From Clusia tigrina (taxonomy: Eukaryota; Arthropoda; Insecta; Diptera; Clusiidae): 64,000 nt of DNA. The stretch is from the NCBI GenBank assembly GCA_920105625.2, contig OV050030.1:237739889-237803888 (forward strand). Direction: 5' to 3'. Position numbers and translations under genes: made by a program. Positions 47,651 through 60,324 of this stretch are shown here, piece after piece (positions within the stretch are counted from its first letter, which is position 1; each line of letters opens with the position of its first letter). The notes under the pieces are model-generated. The model searched no databases, was not told the DNA's origin, and was given only the letters and a program-made list of their open reading frames with translations.

Positions 47651-49459
47651 TTAGAGCGATAGCTTAAATTGACAAGAGTCTCGAGTACTTTATTGTTACA
47701 ACATTTCAAGGTTTTATGACGCTCCAGTAAAAAGTTACATGCATTTGTATGTTGCAAACTTTGATAGGTGTAGGACGTACCGTATAGAAACTAGGGCTAT
47801 TTGAAGTTTTATCCGTGTTTGATTTGGGGCTCAAGGGTAGCATAGCTTTGAGCGATAGCTTAAATTGACAAGAGGCTCGAGTACTTTATGGTTACAAAAT
47901 TTCAAGGTTTTATGACGCTCCAGTAAAAAGTTTCAAGCATTTGTATGTTGCAAATTTTGATAGGTGAAAGACGTACCGTATAGAAGCTAGGGCCATTTGA
48001 AGATTTATCAGTGTTTGATTTGGGACTCAAGGGTAGCATAGCTTTGAGCGATATCTTAAATTGACAAGAGGCTCGAGTACTTTATTGTTACAAAATTTCA
48101 AGGTTTTATGACGCTCCAGTAAAAAGTTACAAGCATTTGTATCTTGCAAACTTTAATAGGTGTAGGACGTGCCGTATAGAAGTTAGGGCCATTTGAAGTT
48201 TTATCAGTGTTTGATTTGGGACTCAAGGGTAGCATAGCTTTGAGCGATAGCTTAAATTGACAAGAGGCTCGAGTACTTTATTGTTACAAAATTTCAAGGT
48301 TTTATGACGCTCCAGTAAAAAGTTACAAGCATTTGTTTGTTGCAAACTTTGATAGGTATAGAAATTTTGATACCGTATAGAAGTTAGGGCCACTTGAAGT
48401 TTTATCAGTGTTTGATTTGGGACTCAAGGGTAGCATAGCTTTGAGCGATAGCTTAAATTGACAAGCGGCTCGAGTACTTTATTGTTACAAAATTTAAAGG
48501 TTTTATGACGGTCCAGTAAAAAGTTACAAGCATTTGTATGTTGCAAAATTTTATAGGTGTAGGACGTACCGTATATAACCTAGGGCCATTTGAAGATTTA
48601 TCAGTGTTTGATTTGGGACTCAAGGGTAGCATGGCTTTGAGCGATAGCTTAAATTGACAAGAGGCTCGAATACTTTATTGTTACAAAATTTCAAGGTTTT
48701 ATGACGCTAAAGTAAAAAGTTACAAGCATTTGTTTGTTGCAAACTTTGATAGGTGTAGGACGTACCGTATAGAAGTTAGAGCCACTTGAAGTTTTATCAG
48801 TGTTTGATTTGGGACTCAAGGGTAGCATAGCTTTGAGCGATAGCTTAAATTGACAAGAGGCTCGAGTACTTTATTGTTACAAAATTTCAAGGTTTTATGA
48901 CGCTCCAGTAAAAAGTTACAAGCATTTGTTTGTTGCAAACTTTGATAGGTATAGAAATTTTGATACCGTATAGAAGTTAGGGCCACTTGAAGTTTTATCA
49001 GTGTGTGATTTGGGACTCAAGGGTAGCATAGCTTTGAGCGATAGTTTAAATTGACAAGAGGCTCGAGTACTTTATTGTTACAAAATTTCAAGGTTTTATG
49101 ACGCTCCAGTAAAAAGTTACAAGCATTTGTATCTTGCAAACTTTAATAGGTGTAGGACGTGCCGTATAGAAGTTAGGGCCATTTGAAGATTTATCAGTGT
49201 TTGGTTTGGGACTCAAGGTTAGCATAGCTTTGAGCGATAGCTTAAATTGACAAGAGTCTCGAGTACTTTATTGTTACAACATTTCAAGGTTTTATGACGC
49301 TCCAGTAAAAAGTTACAAGCATTTGCATGTTGCAAACTTTGATAGGTGTAGGACGTACCGTATAGAACCTAGGGCCATTTGAAGATTTATCAGTGTTTGA
49401 TTTGGGACTCAAGGGTAGCATGGCTTTGAGCGATAGCTTAAATTGACAAGAGGCTCGAG
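47651..49459. repeat. Partial earlier copy of HOR H
   Basis: From about 47.1 kb (overlapping G2) to 48.69 kb the sequence matches 49.85-51.45 kb at an offset of about 2758 bp, including tgtgattgattt, gcttagagcg, gatatctt, gtatcttgc, gacgtgccg and a 201-bp monomer. Bases 48.70-49.09 kb match 53.42-53.82 kb at 4727 bp (agttagagccac, then a 201-bp monomer with agtgtgtgatt). So the order of sub-blocks differs between copies. Confidence 0.75.
48351..48383. repeat. 201-bp monomer variant in the partial H copy
   Basis: Contains tatagaaattttgata. Others of this type start at 48950, 51115, 53084, 53677, 55241 and 57784. The 51115 and 53084 pair is 1969 bp apart, confirming repeat H. None was seen before 39.7 kb. 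Confidence 0.85.
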
Positions 49460-51428
49460 TACTTTATTGTTACAAAATTTCAAGGTATTATGACGTTCCA
49501 GTAAAAAGTTACAAGCATTTGTATGTTGCAAACTTTGATAGGTGTAGGACGTACCGTATGGAAGTTAGGGCCATTTGAAGTTTTATCAGTGTTTGATTTG
49601 GGGCTCAAGGGTAGCATAGCTTTGAGCGATAGCTTAAACTGACAAGAGGCTCGAGTACTTTATTGTTACAAAATGTCAATGTTTTATGACGCTCCAGTAA
49701 TAAGTTACAAGCATTTGTATGTTGCAAACTTTGATAGGTGTAGGACGTACCGTATAGAACTTAGGGCCATTTGAAGTTTTATCTGTGTGATTGATTTGGG
49801 ACTCAAGAGTAGCATAGCTTAGAGCGATAGCTTAAATTGACAAGAGGCTCGAGTACTTTATTGTTACAAAATTTAAAGGTTTTATGACGCTCCAGTAAAA
49901 AGTTACAAGCGTTTGTATGTTGCAAACTTTGATAGGTGTAGGACGTACCGTATAGAACCTAGGGCCATTTGAAGATTTATCAGTGTTTGATTTGGTTCTC
50001 AAGGGTAGCATGGCTTTGAGCGATAGCTTAAATTGACAAGAGGCTCGAGTACTTTATTGTTACAAAATTTCAAGGTATTATGACGCTCCAGTAAAAAGTT
50101 ACAAGCATTTGTATGTTGCAAACTTTGATAGGTGTAGGACGTACCGTATGGAAGTTAGGGCCATTTGAAGTTTTATCAGTGTTTGATTTGGGGCTCAAGG
50201 GTAGCATAGCTTTGAGCGATAGCTTAAACTGACTAGAGGCTCGAGTACTTTATTGTTACAAAATGTCAAGGTTTTATGACGCTCCAGTAATAAGTTACAA
50301 GCATTTGTATGTTGCAAACTTTGATAGGTGTAGGACGTACCGTATAGAAGTTAGGGCCATTTGAAGTTTTATCTGTGTGATTGATTTGGGACTCAAGGGT
50401 AGCATAGCTTAGAGCGATAGCTTAAATTGACAAGAGTCTCGAGTACTTTATTGTTACAACATTTCAAGGTTTTATGACGCTCCAGTAAAAAGTTACATGC
50501 ATTTGTATGTTGCAAACTTTGATAGGTGTAGGACGTACCGTATAGAAACTAGGGCTATTTGAAGTTTTATCCGTGTTTGATTTGGGGCTCAAGGGTAGCA
50601 TAGCTTTGAGCGATAGCTTAAATTGACAAGAGGCTCGAGTACTTTATGGTTACAAAATTTCAAGGTTTTATGACGCTCCAGTAAAAAGTTTCAAGCATTT
50701 GTATGTTGCAAATTTTGATAGGTGTAGGACGTACCGTATAGAAGCTAGGGCCATTTGAAGATTTATCAGTGTTTGATTTGGGACTCAAGGGTAGCATAGC
50801 TTTGAGCGATATCTTAAATTGACAAGAGGCTCGAGTACTTTATTGTTACAAAATTTCAAGGTTTTATGACGCTCCAGTAAAAAGTTACAAGCATTTGTAT
50901 CTTGCAAACTTTAATAGGTGTAGGACGTGCCGTATAGAAGTTAGGGCCATTTGAAGTTTTATCAGTGTTTGATTTGGGACTCAAGGGTAGCATAGCTTTG
51001 AGCGATAGCTTAAATTGACAAGAGGCTCGAGTACTTTATTGTTACAAAATTTCAAGGTTTTATGACGCTCCAGTAAAAAGTTACAAGCCTTTGTTTGTTG
51101 CAAACTTTGATAGGTATAGAAATTTTGATACCGTATAGAAGTTAGGGCCACTTGAAGTTTTATCAGTGTTTGATTTGGGACTCAAGGGTAGCATAGCTTT
51201 GAGCGATAGCTTAAATTGACAAGCGGCTCGAGTACTTTATTGTTACAAAATTTAAAGGTTTTATGACGGTCCAGTAAAAAGTTACAAGCATTTGTATGTT
51301 GCAAAATTTTATAGGTGTAGGACGTACCGTATATAACCTAGGGCCATTTGAAGATTTATCTGTGTTTGATTTGGGACTCAAGGGTAGCATGTCTTTGAGC
51401 GATAGCTTAAATTGACAAGAGGCTCGAA
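49460..51428. repeat. HOR copy H1, 1969 bp (ten monomers)
   Basis: Matches 51429-53397 at a 1969-bp period, with about five differences seen over nearly 2 kb. The period is ten monomers plus nine bases, explained by one 201-bp monomer (+5) and two tgtgattgattt monomers (+2 each). Markers: gacgttcca, gatttggttctc, actgactagagg, gtatcttgc and atataacc. Confidence 0.9.
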
Positions 51429-53422
51429 TACTTTATTGTTACAAAATTTCAAGGTATTATGACGTTCCAGTAAAAAGTTACAAGCATTTGTATGTTGCAA
51501 ACTTTGATAGGTGTAGGACGTACCGTATGGAAGTTAGGGCCATTTGAAGTTTTATCAGTGTTTGATTTGGGGCTCAAGGGTAGCATAGCTTTGAGCGATA
51601 GCTTAAACTGACAAGAGGCTCGAGTACTTTATTGTTACAAAATGTCAATGTTTTATGACGCTCCAGTAATAAGTTACAAGCATTTGTATGTTACAAACTT
51701 TGATAGGTGTAGGACGTACCGTATAGAACTTAGGGCCATTTGAAGTTTTATCTGTGTGATTGATTTGGGACTCAAGAGTAGCATAGCTTAGAGCGATAGC
51801 TTAAATTGACAAGAGGCTCGAGTACTTTATTGTTACAAAATTTAAAGGTTTTATGACGCTCCAGTAAAAAGTTACAAGCGTTTGTATGTTGCAAACTTTG
51901 ATAGGTGTAGGACGTACCGTATAGAACCTAGGGCCATTTGAAGATTTATCAGTGTTTGATTTGGTTCTCAAGGGTAGCATGGCTTTGAGCGATAGCTTAA
52001 ATTGACAAGAGGCTCGAGTACTTTATTGTTTTAAAATTTCAAGGTATTATGACGCTCCAGTAAAAAGTTACAAGCATTTGTATGTTGCAAACTTTGATAG
52101 GTGTAGGACGTACCGTATGGAAGTTAGGGCCATTTGAAGTTTTATCAGTGTTTGATTTGGGGCTCAAGGGTAGCATAGCTTTGAGCGATAGCTTAAACTG
52201 ACTAGAGGCTCGAGTACTTTATTGTTACAAAATGTCAAGGTTTTATGACGCTCCAGTAATAAGTTACAAGCATTTGTATGTTGCAAACTTTGATAGGTGT
52301 AGGACGTACCGTATAGAAGTTAGGGCCATTTGAAGTTTTATCTGTGTGATTGATTTGGGACTCAAGGGTAGCATAGCTTAGAGCGATAGCTTAAATTGAC
52401 AAGAGTCTCGAGTACTTTATTGTTACAACATTTCAAGGTTTTATGACGCTCCAGTAAAAAGTTACATGCATTTGTATGTTGCAAACTTTGATAGGTGTAG
52501 GACGTACCGTATAGAAACTAGGGCTATTTGAAGTTTTATCCGTGTTTGATTTGGGGCTCAAGGGTAGCATAGCTTTGAGCGATAGCTTAAATTGACAAGA
52601 GGCTCGAGTACTTTATGGTTACAAAATTTCAAGGTTTTATGACGCTCCAGTAAAAAGTTTCAAGCATTTGTATGTTGCAAATTTTGATAGGTGTAGGACG
52701 TACCGTATAGAAGCTAGGGCCATTTGAAGATTTATCAGTGTTTGATTTGGGACTCAAGGGTAGCATAGCTTTGAGCGATATCTTAAATTGACAAGAGGCT
52801 CGAGTACTTTATTGTTACAAAATTTCAAGGTTTTATGACGCTCCAGTAAAAAGTTACAAGCATTTGTATCTTGCAAACTTTAATAGGTGTAGGACGTGCC
52901 GTATAGAAGTTAGGGCCATTTGAAGTTTTATCAGTGTTTGATTTGGGACTCAAGGGTAGCATAGCTTTGAGCGATAGCTTAAATTGACAAGAGGCTCGAG
53001 TACTTTATTGTTACAAAATTTCAAGGTTTTATGACGCTCCAGTAAAAAGTTACAAGCCTTTGTTTGTTGCAAACTTTGATAGGTATAGAAATTTTGATAC
53101 CGTATAGAAGTTAGGGCCACTTGAAGTTTTATCAGTGTTTGATTTGGGACTCAAGGGTAGCATAGCTTTGAGCGATAGCTTAAATTGACAAGCGGCTCGA
53201 GTACTTTATTGTTACAAAATTTAAAGGTTTTATGACGGTCCAGTAAAAAGTTACAAGCATTTGTATGTTGCAAAATTTTATAGGTGTAGGACGTACCGTA
53301 TATAACCTAGGGCCATTTGAAGATTTATCTGTGTTTGATTTGGGACTCAAGGGTAGCATGGCTTTGAGCGATAGCTTAAATTGACAAGAGGCTCGAATAC
53401 TTTATTGTTACAAAATTTCAAG
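51429..53422. repeat. HOR copy H2
   Basis: Direct tandem copy of H1; the match runs about 25 bp past one full period. Private differences include atgttacaaac at about 51691, ttgttttaaaattt at about 52030, and catggctttg where H1 has catgtctttg. Confidence 0.9.
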
Positions 53423-55734
53423 GTTTTATGACGCTCCAGTAAAAAGTTACAAGCATTTGTTTGTTGCAAACTTTGATAGGTGTAGGACGTACCGTATAGA
53501 AGTTAGAGCCACTTGAAGTTTTATCAGTGTTTGATTTGGGACTCAAGGGTAGCATAGCTTTGAGCGATAGCTTAAATTGACAAGAGGCTCGAGTACTTTA
53601 TTGTTACAAAATTTCAAGGTTTTATGACGCTCCAGTAAAAAGTTACAAGCATTTTTTTGTTGCAAACTTTGATAGGTATAGAAATTTTGATACCGTATAG
53701 AAGTTAGGGCCACTTGAAGTTTTATCAGTGTGTGATTTGGGACTCAAGGGTAGCATAGCTTTGAGCGATAGCTTAAATTGACAAGAGGCTCGAGTACTTT
53801 ATTGTTACAAAATTTCAAGGTTTTATGACGCTCCAGTAAAAAGTTACAAGCATTTGTATGTTGCAAAATTTAATAGGTGTAGGACGTACCGTATAGAATC
53901 TAGGGCTATTTGAAGTTTTATCAGTGTTTGATTAGGGACTCAAGGGTAGCATAGCTTTGAGCGATAGCTTAAATTGACAAGAGGCTCGAGTACTTTATGG
54001 TTACAAAATTTCAATGTTTTATGACGCTCCAGTAAAAAGTTTCAAGCATTTGTATGTGGCAAATTTTGATAGGTGTAGGACGTACCGTATAGAAGCTAGG
54101 GCCATTTGAAGATTTATCAGTGTTTGATTTAGGACTCAAGGGTAGCATAGCTTTGAGCTATAGCTTAAATTGACAAGAGGCTCGAGTACTTTATTGTAAC
54201 AAAATTTCAAGGTTTTATGACGCTCCAGTAAAAAGTTACAAGCATTTGTATGTTGCAAACTTTAATAGGTGTAGGACGTGCGGTATAGAAGTTAGGGCCA
54301 TTTGAAGTTTTATCAGTGTTTGATTTGGGATTCAAGGGTAGCATAGCTTTGAGCGATAGCTTAAATTGACAAGAGGCTCGAGTACTTTATTGTTACAAAA
54401 TTTCAAGGTTTTATGACGCTCCAGTAAAAAGTTACAAGCATTTGTATGTTGCAAACTTTAATAGGTGTAGGACGTACCGTATAGAAGTTAGGGCCATTTG
54501 AAGTTTTATCAGTGTTTGATTTGGGATTCAAGGGTAGCATAGCTTTGAGCGATAGCTTAAATTGACAAGAGGCTCGAGTACTTTATTGTTACAAAATTTC
54601 AATGTTTTATGACGCTCGAGTAAAAAATTAGAAGCATTTGTTTGTTGATAGGTGTAGGACGTACCGTATAGAAGTTAGGGCCACTTGAAGTTTTATCAGT
54701 GTTTGATTTTGGACTCAAGCGTAGCATAGCTTTGAGCGATAGCTTAAATTGACAAGAGGCTCGAGTCCTTTATTGTTACAAAATCTCAAGGATTTATGAC
54801 GCTCCAGTAAAAAGTTACAAGAATTTGTATGTTGCAAACTTTGATAGGTGTAGGACGTACCGTATAGAAGGTAGGGCCATTTGAAGTTTTATCTGTGTTT
54901 GATTTGGGACTCAGGGGTAGCATAGCTTTGAGCGATAGCTTAAATTGACAAGCGGCTCGAGTACTTTATTGTTACAAAATTTCAAGGTTTTATGACGCTC
55001 CAGTAAAAAGTTACAAGCATTTGTTTGTTGCAAACTTTGATAGGTGTAGGACGTACCGTAGAGAAGTTAGAGCTACTTGAAGTTTTATCAGTGTTTGATT
55101 TGGGACTCAAGGGTAGCATAGCTTTGAGCGATAGCTTAAAGTGACAAGAGGCTCGAGTACTTTGTTGTTACAAAATTTCAAGGTTTTATGACGCTCCAGT
55201 AAAAAGTTACAAGCATTTGTTTGTTGCAAACTTTGATAGGTATAGAAATTTTGATACCGTATAGAAGTTAGGGCCACTTGAAGTTTTATCAGTGTGTGAT
55301 TTGGGACTCAAGGGTAGCATAGCTTTGAGCGATAGCTTAAATTGACAAGCGGCTCGAGTACTTTATTGTTACAAAATTTAAAGGTTTTATGACGGTCCAG
55401 TAAAAAGTTACAAGCATTTGTATGTTGCAAAATTTGATAGGTGTAGGACGTACCGTATATAACCTCGGGCCATTTGAAGATTTATCAGTGTTTGATTTGG
55501 GACTCAAGGGTAGCATGGCTTTGAGCGATAGCTTAAATTGACAAGAGGCTCGAATACTTTATTGTTACAAAATTTCAAGGTATTATGACGCTCCAGTAAA
55601 AAGTTACAAGCATTTGTATGTTGCAAACTTTGATAGGTGTAGGACGTACCGTATGGAAGTTAGGGCCATTTGAAGTTTTATCAGTGTTTGATTTGGGGCT
55701 CAAGGGTAGCATAGCTTTGAGCGATAGCTTAAAC
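53423..55734. repeat. HOR copy J1 (1956-bp spacing to J2)
   Basis: The first part repeats the agttagagccac and 201-bp monomers (53.4-53.8 kb). From 53779 to about 54910 it matches 55735-56866 at 1956 bp with a dozen or more differences, clearly more diverged than repeats F, G and H. Markers are gaatctagggctattt, gtatgtggcaaat, gacgtgcggtat and a monomer with a 9-bp deletion (54641). Confidence 0.75.
54636..54660. repeat. 9-bp deletion monomer, copy 1
   Basis: tttgttgataggtg lacks nine bases around caaacttt. The repeated ttg on both sides of the lost segment suggests slippage. The same junction is at 56597, 59140 and 60305 (spacings 1956, 2543 and 1165), making it the best marker for repeats J and K. 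Confidence 0.9.
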
Positions 55735-58203
55735 TGACAAGAGGCTCGAGTACTTTATTGTTACAAAATTTCAAGGTTTTATGACGCTCCAGTAAAAAGT
55801 TACAAGAATTTGTATGTTGCAAAATTTAATAGGTGTAGGACGTACCGTATAGAATCTAGGGCTATTTGAAGTTTTATCAGTGTTTGATTTGGGACTCAAG
55901 GGTAGCATAGCTTTGAGCGATAGCTTAAATTGACAAGAGGCTCGAGTACTTTATGGTTACAAAATTTCAAGGTTTTATGACGCTCCAGTAAAAAGTTTCA
56001 AGCATTTGTATGTGGCAAATTTTGATAGGTGTAGGACGTACCGTATAGAAGCTAGGGCCATTTGAAGATTTATCAGTGTTTGATTTGGGACTCAAGGGTA
56101 GCATAGCTTTGAGCGATAGCTTAAATTTACAAGAGGCTCGAGTACTTTATTGTAACAAAATTTCAAGGTTTTATGACGCTCCAGTAAAAAGTTACAAGCA
56201 TTTGTATGTTGCAAACTTTAATAGGTGTAGGACGTGCGGTATAGAAGTTAGGGCCATTTGAAGTTTTATCAGTGTTTGATTTGGGATTCAAGAGTAGCAT
56301 AGCTTTGAGCGATAGCTTAAATTGACAAGAGGCTCGAGTACTTTATTGTTACAAAATTTCAAGGTTTTATGACGCTCCAGTAAAAAGTTACAAGCATTTG
56401 TATGTTGCAAACTTTAATAGGTGTAGGGCGTACCGTATAGAAGTTAGGGCCATTTGAAGTTTTATCAGTGTTTGATTTGGGATTCAAGGGTAGCATAGCT
56501 TTGAGCGATAGCTTAAATTGACAAGAGGCTCGAGTACTTTATTGTTACAAAATTTCAAGGTTTTATGAAGCTCCAGTAAAAAATTAGAAGCATTTGTTTG
56601 TTGATAGGTGTAGGACGTACCGTATAGAAGTTAGGGCCACTTTAAGTTTTATCAGTGTTTGATTTTGGACTCAAGCGTAGCATAGCTTTGAGCGATAGCT
56701 TAAATTGACAAGAGGCTCGAGTCCTTTATTGTTATAAAATCTCAAGGATTTATGACGCTCCAGTAAAAAGTTACAAGAATTTGTATGTTGCAAACTTTGA
56801 TAGGTGTAGGACGTACCGTATAGAAGGTAGGGCCATTTGAAGTTTTATCTGTGTTTGATTTGGGACTCAGGGTAGCATAGCTTCGAGCGATAGTTTAAAT
56901 TGACAAGAGGCTCGAGTACTTTTTTGTTACAACATTTCAAGGTTTTATGACGCTCCAGTAAAAAGTTACAAGCATTTCTATGTTGCAAACTTTGATAGGT
57001 GTAGGACGTACCGTATAGAAGCTAGGGCCATTTGAACTTTTATCAGTGTTTGATATGGGACTCAAGGGTAGCATAGCTTTGAGGGATAGCTTAAATTGAC
57101 AAGAGGCTCGAGTACTTTATTGTTACAAAATTTCAAGGTTTTATGACGCTCCAGTAAAAAGTTACAAGCATTTGTATATTGCAAACTTTGTTAGGTGTAG
57201 GACCTACCGTATAGAAGTTAGGGCCATTTGAAGTTTTATCAGTGTTTGATTTGGGACTCAAGGGTAGCATAGCTTTGAGCGATAGCTTAAATTGACAAGC
57301 GGCTCGAGTACTTTATTGTTACAAAATTTAAAGGTTTTATGACTGTCCAGTAAAAAGTTACAAGCATTTGTATGTTGCAAAATTTGATAGGTGTAGGACG
57401 TACCGTATATAACCTAGGGCCATTTGAAGATTTATCAGTGTTTGATTTGGGACTCAAGGGTAGCATGGCTTTGAGCGATAGCTTAAATTGACAAGAGGCT
57501 CGAATACTTTATTGTTACAAAATTTCAAGGTTTTATGACGCTCCAGTAAAAAGTTACAAGCATTTGTTTGTTGCAAACTTTGATAGGTGTAGGACGTTCC
57601 GTAGAGAAGTTAGAGCCACTTGAAGTTTTATCAGTGTTTGATTTGGGACTCAAGGGTAGCATAGCTTTGAGCGATAGCTTAAAGTGACAAGAGGCTCGAG
57701 TACTTTATTGTTACAAAATTTCAAGGTTTTATGACGCTCCAGTAAAAAGTTACAAGCATTTGTTTGTTGCAAACTTTGATAGGTATAGAAATTTTGATAC
57801 CGTATAGAAGTTAGGGCCACTTGAAGTTTTATCAGTGTGTGATTTGGGACTCAAGGGTAGCATAGCTTTGAGCGATAGCTTAAATTGACAAGCGGCTCGA
57901 GTACTTTATTGTTACAAAATTTAAAGGTTTTATTACGGTCCAGTAAAAAGTTACAAGCATTTGTATGTTGCAAAATTTGATAGGTGTATGACGTACTGTA
58001 TATAACCTCGGGCCATTTGAAGATTTATCAGTGTTTGATTTGGGACTCGAGGGTAGCATGGCTTTGAGCGATAGCTTAAATTGACAAGAGGCTCGAATAC
58101 TTTATTGTTACAAAATTTCAAGGTACTATGACGCTCCAGTAAAAAGTTACAAGCATTTGTATGTGGCAAATTTTGATAGGTGTAGGACGTACCGTATAGA
58201 AGC
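55735..58203. repeat. HOR copy J2 and rearranged continuation
   Basis: Second copy of J to about 56.87 kb. Afterwards markers recur at a different spacing: the 201-bp monomer at 57784 is 2543 bp after 55241, and the 9-bp-deletion monomer at 59140 is 2543 bp after 56597. Monomers at about 57.3-58.1 kb resemble 55.35-55.6 kb (acggtcc, atataacctcggg, gctcgaatac). Confidence 0.7.
56592..56616. repeat. 9-bp deletion monomer, copy 2
   Basis: Same junction as at 54641, in HOR copy J2, also with the neighbouring taaaaaattagaag. Confidence 0.9.
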
Positions 58204-59003
58204 TAGGGCCATTTGAAGATTTATCAATGTTTGATTTGGGACTCAAGGGTAGCATAGCTTTGAGCTATAGCTTAAATTGACAAGAGGCTCGAGTACTTTA
58301 TTGTAACAAAATTTCAAGGTTTTATGACGCTCCAGTAAAAAGTTACAAGCATTTGTATGTTGCAAACTTTAATAGGTGTAGGACGTGCGGTATAGAAGTT
58401 AGGGCCATTTGAAGTTTTATCAGTGTTTGATTTGGGATTCAAGGGTAGCATAGCTTTGAGCGATAGCTTAAATTGACAAGAGGCTCGAGTACTTTATTGT
58501 TACAAAATTTCAAGGTTTTATGACGCTCCAGTAAAAAGTTACAAGCATTTGTATGTTGCAAACTTTAATAGGTGTAGGACGTACCGTATAGAAGTTAGGG
58601 CCATTTGAAGATTTATCAATGTTTGATTTGGGACTCAAGGGTAGCATAGCTTTGAGCTATAGCTTAAATTGACAAGAGGCTCGAGTACTTTATTGTAACA
58701 AAATTTCAAGGTTTTATGACGCTCCAGTAAAAAGTTACAAGCATTTGTATGTTGCAAACTTTAATAGGTGTAGGACGTGCGGTATAGAAGTTAGGGCCAT
58801 TTGAAGTTTTATCAGTGTTTGATTTGGGATTCAAGGGTAGCATAGCTTTGAGCGATAGCTTAAATTGACAAGAGGCTCGAGTACTTTATTGTTACAAAAT
58901 TTCAAGGTTTTATGACGCTCCAGTAAAAAGTTACAAGCATTTGTATGTTGCAAACTTTAATAGGTGTAGGACGTACCGTATAGAAGTTAGGGCCATTTGA
59001 AGT
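58204..59003. repeat. 392-bp dimer, two tandem copies
   Basis: The pair of monomers marked by atttatcaatg, gagctatagc, attgtaacaaa and gacgtgcggtat occurs at 58219 and again at 58611, exactly 392 bp apart, with no difference seen between 58204-58611 and 58596-59003. A third occurrence at 59776 belongs to the 1165-bp repeat. Confidence 0.85.
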
Positions 59004-59134
59004 TTTATCAGTGTTTGATTTGGGATTCAAGGGTAGCATAGCTTTGAGCGATAGCTTAAATTGACAAGAGGCTCGAGTACTTTATTGTTACAAAATTTCA
59101 AGGTTTTATGACGCTCCAGTAAAAAATTAGAAGC

Positions 59135-59159
59135 ATTTGTTTGTTGATAGGTGTAGGAC
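59135..59159. repeat. 9-bp deletion monomer, copy 3
   Basis: Same junction, in the first copy of the 1165-bp HOR K. Confidence 0.9.
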
Positions 59160-60299
59160 GTACCGTATAGAAGTTAGGGCCACTTGAAGTTTTATCAGTG
59201 TTTGATTTTGGACTCAAGCGTAGCATAGCTTTGAGCGATAGCTTAAATCGACAAGAGGCTCGAGTCCTTTATTGTTACAAAATCTCAAGGATTTATGACG
59301 CTCCAGTAAAAAGTTACAAGAATTTGTATGTTGCAAACTTTGATAGGTGTAGGATGTACCGTATAGAAGGTAGGGCCATTTGAAGTTTTATCTGTGTTTG
59401 ATTTGGGACTCAGGGTAGCATAGCTTCGAGCGATAGTTTAAATTGACAAGAGGCTCGAGTACTTTATTGTTACAACATTTCAAGGTTTTATGACGCTCCA
59501 GTAAAAAGTTACAAGCATTTGTATGTTGCAAACTTTGATAGGTGTAGGACGTACCGTATAGAGCTAGGGCCATTTGAAGTTTTATCAGTGTTTGATGTGG
59601 GACTCAAGGGTAGCATAGCTTTGAGCGATAGCTTAAATTGACAAGAGGCTCGAGTACTTTATTGTTACAAAATTTCAAGGTTTTATGACGCTCCAGTAAA
59701 AAGTTACAAGCATTTGTATGTTGCAAACTTTAATAGGTGTAGGACGTACCGTATAGAAGTTAGGGCCATTTGAAGATTTATCAATGTTTGATTTGGGACT
59801 CAAGGGTAGCATAGCTTTGAGCTATAGCTTAAATTGACAAGAGGCTCGAGTACTTTATTGTAACAAAATTTCAAGGTTTTATGACGCTCCAGTAAAAAGT
59901 TACAAGCATTTGTATGTTGCAAACTTTAATAGGTGTAGGACGTGCGGTATAGAGGTTAGGGCCATTTGAAGTTTTATCAGTGTTTGATTTGGGATTCAAG
60001 GGTAGCATAGCTTTGAGCGATAGCTTAAATTGACAAGAGGCTCGAGTACTTTATTGTTACAAAATTTCAAGGTTTTATGACGCTCCAGTAAAAAGTTACA
60101 AGCATTTGTATGTTGCAAACTTTAATAGGTGTAGGACGTACCGTATAGAAGTTAGGGCCATTTGAAGTTTTATCAGTGTTTGATTTGGGATTCAAGGGTA
60201 GCATAGCTTTGAGCGATAGCTTAAATTGACAAGAGGCTCGAGTACTTTATTGTTACAAAATTTCAAGGTTTTATGACGCTCCAGTAAAAAATTAGAAGC

Positions 60300-60324
60300 A
60301 TTTGTTTGTTGATAGGTGTAGGAC
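60300..60324. repeat. 9-bp deletion monomer, copy 4
   Basis: Same junction, in the second copy of HOR K, 1165 bp after copy 3. Confidence 0.9.
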
